A program made the translations under genes and the position numbers. From positions 1-59,850 of the forward strand of contig CALULQ010000023.1 of NCBI GenBank assembly GCA_944321525.1: 59,850 nt of DNA. Direction: 5' to 3'. Origin of the DNA: an uncultured Paraprevotella sp. (GTDB lineage Bacteria > Bacteroidota > Bacteroidia > Bacteroidales > Bacteroidaceae). Under the pieces are notes generated by a model that had not been told where the DNA came from, ran no database searches, and saw nothing but the letters and a program-made list of their open reading frames with translations. Below are positions 36,273-43,926 of the stretch, in pieces (the stretch's first letter is position 1; each line of letters opens with the position of its first letter).

Positions 36273-36544
36273 TATCTTTAAATAAGACAGGCGGCGCCTT
36301 GGGCATGAAAATAAAAGCGCGCTTTGGCGGCTTTTATTTTGCATTCCTCCCGGCTTGCACTATCTTTGAATAAGACAGGCGGCGCCTCGGGTATGAAAAT
36401 AAAAGCGCGCTTTGGCGGCTTTTATTTTGCATTCCTCTCGGCTTGCACTATCTTTGAATAAGACAGGCGGCGCCTCGGGCATGAAAATAAAAGCGCGCTT
36501 TGGCGGCTTTTATTTTGCATTCCTCTCGGCTTGCACTATCTTTG
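36273..36544 (+). repeat. 88-bp terminator/promoter repeat array (3 full units)
   Basis: TATCTTT boxes at 36273, 36361, 36449 and 36537 show an exact 88-bp period. Each unit has a 33-nt hairpin (36308-36340, 36396-36428, 36484-36516) with arms AAAATAAAAGC/GCTTTTATTTT, whose T-rich right arm runs into the TTTG -33 element, then 19 bases and TATCTTTG. Units are nearly identical (one or two substitutions). The last promoter abuts the dihydrouridine synthase start. Confidence 0.96.
36514..36544 (+). promoter_or_regulatory. Promoter of dihydrouridine synthase gene, possibly leaderless
   Basis: TTTG at 36514-36517, a 19-base spacer, TATCTTTG at 36537-36544. The start codon is at 36550, only five bases after the -7 box, about where transcription should begin, so the mRNA may have little or no 5' leader. 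Confidence 0.75.
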
Positions 36545-36549
36545 CACCC

Positions 36550-37599
36550 ATGAAAATAGGAAATATAGAGTTCGGGCCTTATCCCGTGTTCCTCGCCCCG
36601 ATGGAGGATGTGACGGACATCGGCTTCCGTTTGTTGTGCAAGCGCTTCGGCGCGTCGATGGTATATTCCGAGTTTGTGGCGGCCGACGCCTTGGTGCGCA
36701 TGGTGAACCGCAGCCTGGAGAAGTTGGCCGTGTGCGACGACGAGCGCCCGGTGGCCATTCAGATTTATGGCAAAGAGCCGGGCGCCGTGGCCGATGCCGC
36801 CCGCATCGTGGTGGAGCGGGCGCACCCCGACGTGCTTGACCTGAATTTCGGTTGCCCCGTGAAGCGGGTGGCCGGCAAGGGGGCCGGGGCGGGATTGCTG
36901 CAGGACGTGCCGCGCATGTTGGACATCACGCGGGCCGTGGTGGATGCGGTCGACGTGCCCGTCACGGTGAAAACAAGGCTGGGATGGGACGACAGCCACA
37001 AAATCATCGTCAATCTGGCCGAACAGTTGCAGGACTGCGGCATACAGGCCCTCACCATCCACGGGCGGACCCGCGCGCAGATGTACACCGGCGAGGCCGA
37101 CTGGACGCTGATTGGAGAGGTGAAGCGGAACCCGCGCATGCGGATTCCCGTCATCGGCAACGGCGACATCGCTTCGCCTGCACGCGCCAGGGAATGTTTT
37201 GAGCGCTACGGGGTGGATGCCGTCATGGTGGGGCGCGCCACCTTCGGCCGCCCTTGGATTTTCAAGGAAATCATGGACGAGTTGCGCCCCGGGGAGGTGT
37301 CGGCCGACGCGGCGGTGCGGAGCGACAATCCGCCGATGAGCGCGGACTGGAAAATCGACGTGCTCAAGGAGCAGGTGCTCACCAGCGTGCGCCGCATCGA
37401 CGAGTATCGCGGCATCCTGCACAGTCGCCGCCATTTGGCCGCCTCGCCCGTGTTCAAGGGCATTCCCAACTTCAGGGAGACGCGCATCGCCATGCTGCGG
37501 GCCACGACGGTGGACGAACTGTTTGCCATTCTGGAAGGGGCGCGCGAGGCCGTGCGCCGCGCCGCACACGGCCCCATGGCCGATGCTATTTCAGAGTGA
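36550..37599 (+). CDS. tRNA-dihydrouridine synthase (DusB-like)
   Basis: Flavin enzyme reducing uridine to dihydrouridine in tRNA. 349 aa. N-terminal PVFLAPMEDVTDIGFR, catalytic Cys102 in NFGCPVKRV followed by GKGAGAGLL, FMN-phosphate segments VIGNGDI and VGRATFGRPW, and a C-terminal helical domain. Upstream in-frame ATGs only translate the 88-bp repeat, so the start at 36550 is chosen. Its 3' end overlaps the convergent glucosidase gene by 14 bases. Confidence 0.94.
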   Translation: MKIGNIEFGPYPVFLAPMEDVTDIGFRLLCKRFGASMVYSEFVAADALVRMVNRSLEKLAVCDDERPVAIQIYGKEPGAVADAARIVVERAHPDVLDLNFGCPVKRVAGKGAGAGLLQDVPRMLDITRAVVDAVDVPVTVKTRLGWDDSHKIIVNLAEQLQDCGIQALTIHGRTRAQMYTGEADWTLIGEVKRNPRMRIPVIGNGDIASPARARECFERYGVDAVMVGRATFGRPWIFKEIMDELRPGEVSADAAVRSDNPPMSADWKIDVLKEQVLTSVRRIDEYRGILHSRRHLAASPVFKGIPNFRETRIAMLRATTVDELFAILEGAREAVRRAAHGPMADAISE

Positions 37600-39823
37600 A
37601 GGCCACTTTCGACGTGATGTTGTCCGAAGCGTCGCCGATGAGGGCCTCGAAGCGTCCCGGTTCGGCCGTCCATTGGCGGGTGCGGTCGTTGTAGAAGCTG
37701 AGGGCGTCGCGCCCGATGGTCAGAGCCACGTCCCGCGTCTCGCCCGGTGCCAGGCTGATTTTCTTGAAGGCCTTGAGCTCTTTGTAGGGCCGCTCCAGCG
37801 ACGATTCGGCGTCGTGGACGTAGAGTTGCACCACCTCGGCTCCCGCCACGCTGCCCGTGTTGGTGACGCTGACGGTGAAGGTGATGCTGTCGTTGGCCGA
37901 GATTTCGTCCTTGTCGGCGCGCGCTTTTCCCAGTTTAAAGGTGGTGTAGCTCAGTCCGTGCCCGAAGGCGAAGAGCGGGCGTATGTCCTCTTTGTCGGCC
38001 CAGCGGTATCCCACGAAGATGCCTTCCTTGTATTCCTCGTCGATGATTTTCTCCCCTTTTCGCCACGTGCCGGGATAGGTGCCGAGGCTGTGCGCCGGCA
38101 CGTCGTCCAGCGAGGCCGGCCACGTGTAGGGCAGTTTGCCCGAGGGGTTGACGCGCCCGGTGAGCACGGCCGCGAGGGCATCGCCGGCGGTGGAGCCGAG
38201 GAACCATCCCTGCACGATGGCCGGCACCTGTTTTTTCCAGGGCATGGCCACGGGATTGCCCGATATGTTGACATAGACAAGCCGCTTGTTGGCTTTCGCC
38301 AGGGCCTCGATCACGCGGTCTTGTCCGTAGGGCAGCCCGTATTCCTTTCGGTCGGAGCCTTCGCAGTCCTGTTGCCAGCTTTTGTTCAGTCCGCCGAAGA
38401 AGACCACGTAGTCGGCCTGCCGCGCCTTTTCCACGGCTTCGGCAATGAGCGCTTCGGGCTTGCGGTCGTCCTTCAGGTCGTGGGGCGCCACCACGCCTTC
38501 GAATTCGTTGGACGTGTCGCCCACGTATCCGCGTGCATATTCCACTTCCATCTTTCCGCCCAAGGCCTGCCGCAGCCCGTCGAGCGGCAGGCTTTCGTGC
38601 TGTGCTTTCAGGGTGGAGCTTCCTCCGCCCACGGTCATCATCTTGATGGCGTTCTCGCCCACCACCAGTATGCGGCGCGTGGCCGTGGTGTCGATGGGCA
38701 GCACGCCGTCCTCGTTCTGGAGCAGCACGATGCCCTCGCCGGCAATCTGCCGGGCCGCGTCGTAGTGCGCTTCCGAGCATAGCGAGCCGAAGCCGCGGTC
38801 GCGGTTCATGTTGGTGCGGAAGAAGAGGCGCAGCACGCGGCGCACCTTGTCGTCCAGTTCGCGGGTGGTGTATTCGCCTTTTTGGATAAGCTCACGGTAA
38901 GGTCGGGCCAGGTAGTAGTTGTCGTAGGCGTTCGATGCCCCGAACGAGAGGCCATCGGTCCAAGTGCCGAACTCCATGTCCAGCCCGTTTTCTATGGCCT
39001 GCCGCGTGTCGTGTGCGCCGCCCCAGTCGGACACCACCACCCCGTCGTATCCCCACTCGCCTTTCAGGATGTCGTTCAGCAGCCGCCGGTTGTGGCAGTT
39101 ATGCTGGTTTTCAAAGAGGTTGTAGGAACCCATCAGTCCCCAAGTGTGGGCTTCGGTGACGGCGGCCTTGAAGGCCGGCAGGTAGATTTCATAGAGCGCG
39201 CGGTCGGACACCACCACGTTCACCTCGTTGCGGTGATTCTCGTCGTTGTTCAGCGCGAAGTGCTTCACGCAGGCCGCCACACCGTTGGATTGCAGTCCCT
39301 GTATGTAGGGCACCACCATGCGCGAGGCCAGGAAGGGGTCTTCGCCCATGTATTCGAAGTTGCGGCCGCAGAGCGGCGTGCGCAGGATGTTGACGCCCGG
39401 TCCGAGCATCATGTCTTTCCCGCGGTAGAGGGCCTCTTCGCCAAGGCTCTCGCCATAGATCCGCGCGAGTGAGGTGTTCCAAGTGGCGGCCAGACAGGTG
39501 AGCGCAGGGAAAGCCACGCACGAGTCGTTGGTGTGCCCCGCCTGTTTCCAGTCGTCCCACAACACGTCCGGGCGCACCCCATGCGGGCCGTCGGAAGTCC
39601 AGAATTCGGGGATGCCCAGCCGTTTCACGCCGGGCGAACTGAACTTGCTCTGGGCGTGGATTACGGCTATTTTCTCCTCGAGTGTCATGCGCGCCAAGGC
39701 GTCTTCCACGCGCTCCTCGATGGGTTTCGTATCGTCCAGATACACGGGTTGCTGTTGGGCTTGCGCTTGCAGGGCGCAGAGGCAGGCGAGCGCTGCCGGG
39801 AATGCGGTTTTCAGGAGTTTCAT
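37586..39823 (-). CDS. Glycoside hydrolase family 3 beta-glucosidase-like protein
   Basis: 745 aa with signal peptide (MKLLKTAFPAALACLCALQAQAQ). An N-terminal GH3 barrel carries the nucleophile Asp in VVSDWGGAHD; the alpha/beta sandwich domain has GLNKSWQQDCEGSDRKEYGL, and a C-terminal fibronectin-III-like domain is present (VTNTGSVAGAEVVQLYV). It probably removes terminal glucose or xylose from plant oligosaccharides in the periplasm; exact specificity is unclear. A TATCTTTG -7 box lies at 39863-39856. Confidence 0.92.
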   Translation of the reverse strand: MKLLKTAFPAALACLCALQAQAQQQPVYLDDTKPIEERVEDALARMTLEEKIAVIHAQSKFSSPGVKRLGIPEFWTSDGPHGVRPDVLWDDWKQAGHTNDSCVAFPALTCLAATWNTSLARIYGESLGEEALYRGKDMMLGPGVNILRTPLCGRNFEYMGEDPFLASRMVVPYIQGLQSNGVAACVKHFALNNDENHRNEVNVVVSDRALYEIYLPAFKAAVTEAHTWGLMGSYNLFENQHNCHNRRLLNDILKGEWGYDGVVVSDWGGAHDTRQAIENGLDMEFGTWTDGLSFGASNAYDNYYLARPYRELIQKGEYTTRELDDKVRRVLRLFFRTNMNRDRGFGSLCSEAHYDAARQIAGEGIVLLQNEDGVLPIDTTATRRILVVGENAIKMMTVGGGSSTLKAQHESLPLDGLRQALGGKMEVEYARGYVGDTSNEFEGVVAPHDLKDDRKPEALIAEAVEKARQADYVVFFGGLNKSWQQDCEGSDRKEYGLPYGQDRVIEALAKANKRLVYVNISGNPVAMPWKKQVPAIVQGWFLGSTAGDALAAVLTGRVNPSGKLPYTWPASLDDVPAHSLGTYPGTWRKGEKIIDEEYKEGIFVGYRWADKEDIRPLFAFGHGLSYTTFKLGKARADKDEISANDSITFTVSVTNTGSVAGAEVVQLYVHDAESSLERPYKELKAFKKISLAPGETRDVALTIGRDALSFYNDRTRQWTAEPGRFEALIGDASDNITSKVAFTLK

Positions 39824-39991
39824 GATATTCGGTTCTTTTGCGTTGTAAACATCTCCAAAGATAAGCAAAAGAAGCGAAGGAAGCGGCAACACGAAGGGAA
39901 AAAATAGGGCCGCCGCTCCATTTATTGGATGGCAGACGAGGCTGCACGTGGGATGCGGGGGCTTGCCCGCAGATGCTTTTAAGGTTCAGGA

Positions 39992-40561
39992 CTAACCGTT
40001 ATCCGCAATATCATTCAAATCGAAATAAAGCAGGCGGGTGGCAGCTGCTTCGTCTTCGATTGTCAGCGGAACGAACTTTTGCTTCAAATAAAAAGGTACG
40101 GCGGCCGTGTAGGCATCCACTGTAAGGAAGCGACAGCCGGTTTTGTTGTCCGCAAGGAAGTAAGTCTTAATGGCACTAACCAAGAATTCGCCAATATGTT
40201 GTCCTTTCAACTTCTGGTTGACAGCCAAACGGCAAATCTTGGCCGCGGGATAGCTTCTTAAACGCTTTTCATTCACAAATCGATGCTTGCGGAAACGGTT
40301 GAATTCAGTCTTGCTGGGGAAATCAGCCAATGATATGCGGTCATTAGCCAGACTGAAGTAGGCGGCAATGTGTTCGTGGTTCACATCGTTGATATCCTCG
40401 AACACATAGCTTACGGCCAATAACGCTTGGCGATACAAACCGGATTCATTCAAGATGAAGTCGTTCAAGTCGGTATCACCGCAATCGAATGACTTTACTT
40501 GCTCTTTCTCGTCCAACTTGCGGATTACGAAAGATGAATATGGTTCTCCCAATTCATTCAT
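39992..40561 (-). CDS. GNAT family acetyltransferase, toxin-like
   Basis: 189 aa. N-terminal SFDCGDTDLNDFILNE matches GNAT proteins of toxin-antitoxin modules, with the acetyl-CoA loop region CRLAVNQKLKGQHIGEFL and C-terminal AVPFYLKQKFVPL. Known relatives (TacT/AtaT) acetylate aminoacyl-tRNA. Its ATG overlaps the stop of a 59-codon gene (ATGA). Coding is AT-richer than the neighbours, suggesting transfer. The toxin role is inferred from similarity and context. Confidence 0.8.
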   Translation of the reverse strand: MNELGEPYSSFVIRKLDEKEQVKSFDCGDTDLNDFILNESGLYRQALLAVSYVFEDINDVNHEHIAAYFSLANDRISLADFPSKTEFNRFRKHRFVNEKRLRSYPAAKICRLAVNQKLKGQHIGEFLVSAIKTYFLADNKTGCRFLTVDAYTAAVPFYLKQKFVPLTIEDEAAATRLLYFDLNDIADNG

Positions 40562-40737
40562 ATCTCCTTATGCTTTGTTTGTTTTCCTTTCTCAAGCATT
40601 GTCAGGAACAACTCGTAATAGGCCTGTCTCTGCCGTTTTTCTGCTGCCGTTTCCTTTCGCACTTGTTTCATTCTCTCTTCAAAGCGTCGCGCGTCTTCCC
40701 CGAAGAGTATGGGTGTTTCTTTGATTGGGCGGGCCAT
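40558..40737 (-). CDS. Small antitoxin-like protein upstream of GNAT gene
   Basis: 59 aa, starting MARPIKETPILFGEDARRF, then a highly charged helix rich in Lys, Arg, Glu and Gln. It overlaps the acetyltransferase gene by four bases (ATGA) and sits 42 bases after a -7 box (TACCTTTG, 40786-40779). Small proteins beginning MARPI-ETP are commonly found before GNAT or other toxin genes in Bacteroidetes (recollection of the family). It probably neutralises the acetyltransferase; no ribbon-helix-helix motif is obvious. Confidence 0.72.
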   Translation of the reverse strand: MARPIKETPILFGEDARRFEERMKQVRKETAAEKRQRQAYYELFLTMLEKGKQTKHKEI

Positions 40738-40791
40738 GATTTACCTCCTTTCTGTTGATATTCCATTGGTTAGTACGGCAAAGGTACGCAT

Positions 40792-42960
40792 TTATTTTTG
40801 TCCCGCCATGCCTTGGGGGCTAATTTGTGCGGCGGGCGTTGCCGGTGCGCGGAGCAGTTCCTCGATGGTGCGCACGAGCTTGTCCTTTTCCCAGGGGCGG
40901 GGCGCCTCTTTGGTGACGAACTGGCCATTTTTGTCGAACAGGCCGTAGGAGGGGTATCCCTTGTCGAGGAGAATGCGCTCCACGGCCTGTTGCTGTGCCG
41001 CGGGCAGGTTATAATGCACGGTCTGCGGCCCCACGCAGCCGTATTCCTTGATGATTTGTTTCCACGAGGCGTCCGAAGACTGGTTGGCGAAGTAGATGAA
41101 CACCACGTCGCGGCCTTTCAGGGCCTCCTTGACGGTAGGGGCATAATTCTTCATGTCGTTCTTGCAGGGGCCGCACCACGTTCCCCAGATGTCGGTGTAA
41201 ACCACCTTCCCGCGATGGGGGGCGAGGATGCGGCGCAGGATTTCCTCGCCGTCGGTCAGTCCGGCCACGAGGTCGCCCGAGTGGAGCGAGCCTTGGTTGT
41301 CGAAGGCCGTGGGGCGGTATGCCTCCTGCTGGCGGGCAAGGATGCCGCGCAGGCCGGGCGTGCGGATGCGGCCCATGGCTTCGTCGAAGACATATCCGGG
41401 CAGCGGGGTGTGCGACTGCCTCAAGGCTTTCATGGCGCTTTGCGCGGTGGCATACTCTTTGCGCGGCGCGGGGAGCGGCAGGGCGTCGAAGCAGTTCCAA
41501 TAAGATTGCAGGGTCATGATTTTCCAGATGTCGGGGACATTCTTCTCGTATTCCGGCAACCGGTTGAGCATTTCAGTGATGCGGGCATGGAGCGAGTCGC
41601 GGAGCGCTTTTGTCGTGCCGTCCGCGGAAGCGTTTTCCGTTCCGCTTTCCAGGCTTTCTATCCGGTCGAAGAGGAGTGCGAGGCTGTCCGGTAACCGGAC
41701 GTCAGTCTGGCGGGCGATGACCTGACGCAAGTGTCCGGCGTCGAATGCGGTGCCCCTCTTCCGGTTGGCCAGATAATTCAGATAGAAGGCGTACCAGTTC
41801 CAGAACGAATCGTAGTCGCCGCTGACGAAACTGGGCGTGCCGGGCAAGGCGGCGAGCAGCGAGTCGGTCAGCCGGGTGATGCCGGGCAGCGTGTGTTCGT
41901 CTCCTTTCCGAGGGGTGTTGTACATCCGTTCGCCCAAGGCCCTCAGCGCCGTGTATCCGCTGTTTTCCACGGCCATCTGCCGGAATCCGGCCGACAGGTT
42001 GGGATGTGCCGCCGTCATGCTGTCACGGGCGGCTTCGCACCGGGCAAGGGCCGCCCGGATTTCACAGAGGGCCGTGCTGTCGTCCGGGTCGTGGGGATAC
42101 TGGATGGAAAGCGGGTCGGCATTGAAGGCCCTCTCGGGCACCTGGTCCATTTCCAAGCTCAGGCGGCTGTCCGCTCCCATGAGGCCCGGTGTGCCGCGTT
42201 GCAGGCAGACGAAGTACTCCTCTCCCGGGCGGAGCCACAAGGTGCGGCGGACGCGCAGCGGAACGCTGTAGAGCGTCACGGCCGTACGTCCGCACAGGGG
42301 AAGGCGTATTTCGAAGAATCCGGCCGAATCGGTCTGTGCGGAGGTCTCGACGGGGTTGACATAGTCCAGCGCATCGTCGTGGAACACTTCGAAACGCGAG
42401 TGCTTGGCGGAGGGGATGTAGCCCCGGACGATGGCGGTGTCTGTCCGGTAGTCGCAGGGCATGGGCGGCGTGTCGTCCGCAGGAAGGTAGGACAGGATGC
42501 CCTTACGGCTGTCCCACAGGCGGTAAGCCTGCGGCGCGCCGCCGTCCACGGCAATGGTGCAGGTGGAGTCGCTCGTCTGGCGGAAGTCGGCGCTGAGGCG
42601 TTCATCGCCGTGGCGGAGCGTCAGGGTGCGGCGGTCGCCGTCCTTCCGGACGGATTCATACTGCCACGGGCGGTTGTCATGGATGGCGAACTTCTCCGCG
42701 AAGCCCCAGGCCCACAAGCCTTCGTCGTCCATCCAGCATTCCGCCTGCGGCTGTTGCGCGCGGAGCGGACAGGCTGTTCCGGCCCCCGATAGGATAAGGA
42801 GAAGGGCGAGCATGCTGCGGGCAGCCGCCGTGGAGATGCCCGTCAGGCAAAGCTCGCGGCACCTGGTTTGCAGGGCCGCTTCCGTTTTGTGCGGCGAAAG
42901 GAACCGCATGATGGCGGCGGCGCAAGGCGGCAGCCTGTTGATGGGGGTATGTTTGCTCAT
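40792..42960 (-). CDS. TlpA-like thioredoxin-fold protein with large N-terminal region
   Basis: 722 aa. The last 150 residues are a thioredoxin-fold domain with active site WGTWCGPCK, as in periplasmic TlpA/ResA disulfide reductases common in Bacteroidetes. The N-terminus has a hydrophobic signal at about 48-68 (SMLALLLILSGAGTA), so the real start could be later than 42960. The middle 450 residues have no domain I recognise. The role is probably periplasmic thiol redox or stress. Confidence 0.82.
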   Translation of the reverse strand: MSKHTPINRLPPCAAAIMRFLSPHKTEAALQTRCRELCLTGISTAAARSMLALLLILSGAGTACPLRAQQPQAECWMDDEGLWAWGFAEKFAIHDNRPWQYESVRKDGDRRTLTLRHGDERLSADFRQTSDSTCTIAVDGGAPQAYRLWDSRKGILSYLPADDTPPMPCDYRTDTAIVRGYIPSAKHSRFEVFHDDALDYVNPVETSAQTDSAGFFEIRLPLCGRTAVTLYSVPLRVRRTLWLRPGEEYFVCLQRGTPGLMGADSRLSLEMDQVPERAFNADPLSIQYPHDPDDSTALCEIRAALARCEAARDSMTAAHPNLSAGFRQMAVENSGYTALRALGERMYNTPRKGDEHTLPGITRLTDSLLAALPGTPSFVSGDYDSFWNWYAFYLNYLANRKRGTAFDAGHLRQVIARQTDVRLPDSLALLFDRIESLESGTENASADGTTKALRDSLHARITEMLNRLPEYEKNVPDIWKIMTLQSYWNCFDALPLPAPRKEYATAQSAMKALRQSHTPLPGYVFDEAMGRIRTPGLRGILARQQEAYRPTAFDNQGSLHSGDLVAGLTDGEEILRRILAPHRGKVVYTDIWGTWCGPCKNDMKNYAPTVKEALKGRDVVFIYFANQSSDASWKQIIKEYGCVGPQTVHYNLPAAQQQAVERILLDKGYPSYGLFDKNGQFVTKEAPRPWEKDKLVRTIEELLRAPATPAAQISPQGMAGQK

Positions 42961-43112
42961 GTCGTATCGCTTTGTGGTTTTAGCGGCGGCAATATAATAT
43001 TTGGGATTGACTCCTGCAAATTATTCCCGGTAGATTTTCTCGCCCGGAGATAATTTTGACGTTTCCCGTGAGCCCCGTTTCGTTGCCGGATGCCCTCGCA
43101 GGCGAATCCGGC

Positions 43113-43233
43113 CTTGCCCGAAGCCCCGTAGCGTCGTGCGCAGGCCGTCGGCGTACTCTGCGGCAGGTACTTGAGTACTCTGCGGGAAGTACTCGAGTGC
43201 TTTGCGGAAAGTACGATTCTGCATTCCGCAAGG
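43113..43233 (+). repeat. Palindromic element, copy D (121-bp form)
   Basis: CTTGCCCG at 43113-43120, 31 bases, CGTACTCTGCGG, then two TGAG/CGAG-centred modules instead of one (the extra 22 bp), ending CCGCAAGG at 43226-43233. Lies in the 525-base gene-free stretch 42961-43485. Confidence 0.88.
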
Positions 43234-43343
43234 CGTCCGGCCGCCTTCTGCGGCGTGAAGGGCGGGAACGAGGACGGGCTTTCACCGGAAGGGGGAGTCT
43301 TCCGGAATGGATTTTTGTCTGACAATAGCTGGATATTACCCAA

Positions 43344-43387
43344 CGCCGTTGTTTATATAAACTACGGTGAATATATAAACAACGGCG
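43344..43387. promoter_or_regulatory. Perfect 16-bp inverted repeat
   Basis: Arms CGCCGTTGTTTATATA and its exact complement with a 12-nt loop. No T-run follows, so it is more likely an operator or RNA hairpin than a terminator. It lies about 100 bases beyond the sufE stop and 380 bases upstream of the thioredoxin-fold gene. Its role is unknown. Confidence 0.5.
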
Positions 43388-43485
43388 TCGATGATGGAGC
43401 TGAACCGGCAGGAAGAAAGCCCTCCGGCAGCTTGTCCGTTTCCGTGGGGCAGGTCGGGGCACGAAGCCCCGACGGGGCTTTGTGC

Positions 43486-43926
43486 CTATGCGCCTTCTTC
43501 CTTCGCCTTGAAGGCCAAGGCATACATCTTCATCTGCTTGAGCATGGCCAGCAGGCCGTTGCTGCGCGTGGGCGAGAGGTGCTCCTTCAGGCCGATGCGG
43601 TCGATGAAGTAAAGGTCGGCGTCGAGAATCTCTTGCGGCGTGTGTCCGCTCAGCACCCTCACGAGCAGGTCCACGATGCCTTTCACGATGAGGGCGTCGC
43701 TCTCGGCGCGGAACGTCAGGATGCCGTCGCGGTAGTCGGCCTGCAGCCACACGCGGCTCTGGCAGCCGTCAATCAGGTTCTGGTCGGTCTTGTACTCTTC
43801 GGGTAGTGGTTCCTGTTCGCTGCCCAGGTCGATGAGCAACTGGTATTTGTCCATCCAGTCGTCGAAGTCGCTGAATTCCTCGATGACTTCGTCTTGCAGT
43901 TCATTGATAGTCTTCATGTCATTCAT
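43486..43926 (-). CDS. sufE: SufE-family sulfur acceptor protein
   Basis: Accepts persulfide sulfur from cysteine desulfurase for iron-sulfur cluster assembly. 146 aa (143 if the second Met is used), family length, with the acceptor cysteine in LIDGCQSRVW. Last gene of the Lrp-amidotransferase/dipeptidase-cyclase unit; its first ATG overlaps the cyclase stop by eight bases. Stop codon TAG. Confidence 0.92.
   Translation of the reverse strand: MNDMKTINELQDEVIEEFSDFDDWMDKYQLLIDLGSEQEPLPEEYKTDQNLIDGCQSRVWLQADYRDGILTFRAESDALIVKGIVDLLVRVLSGHTPQEILDADLYFIDRIGLKEHLSPTRSNGLLAMLKQMKMYALAFKAKEEGA

Noticed and set aside
36273..36544. CRISPR array
   Set aside because: The 88-bp units are joined head to tail with no unique spacers, and no cas gene is in the window.
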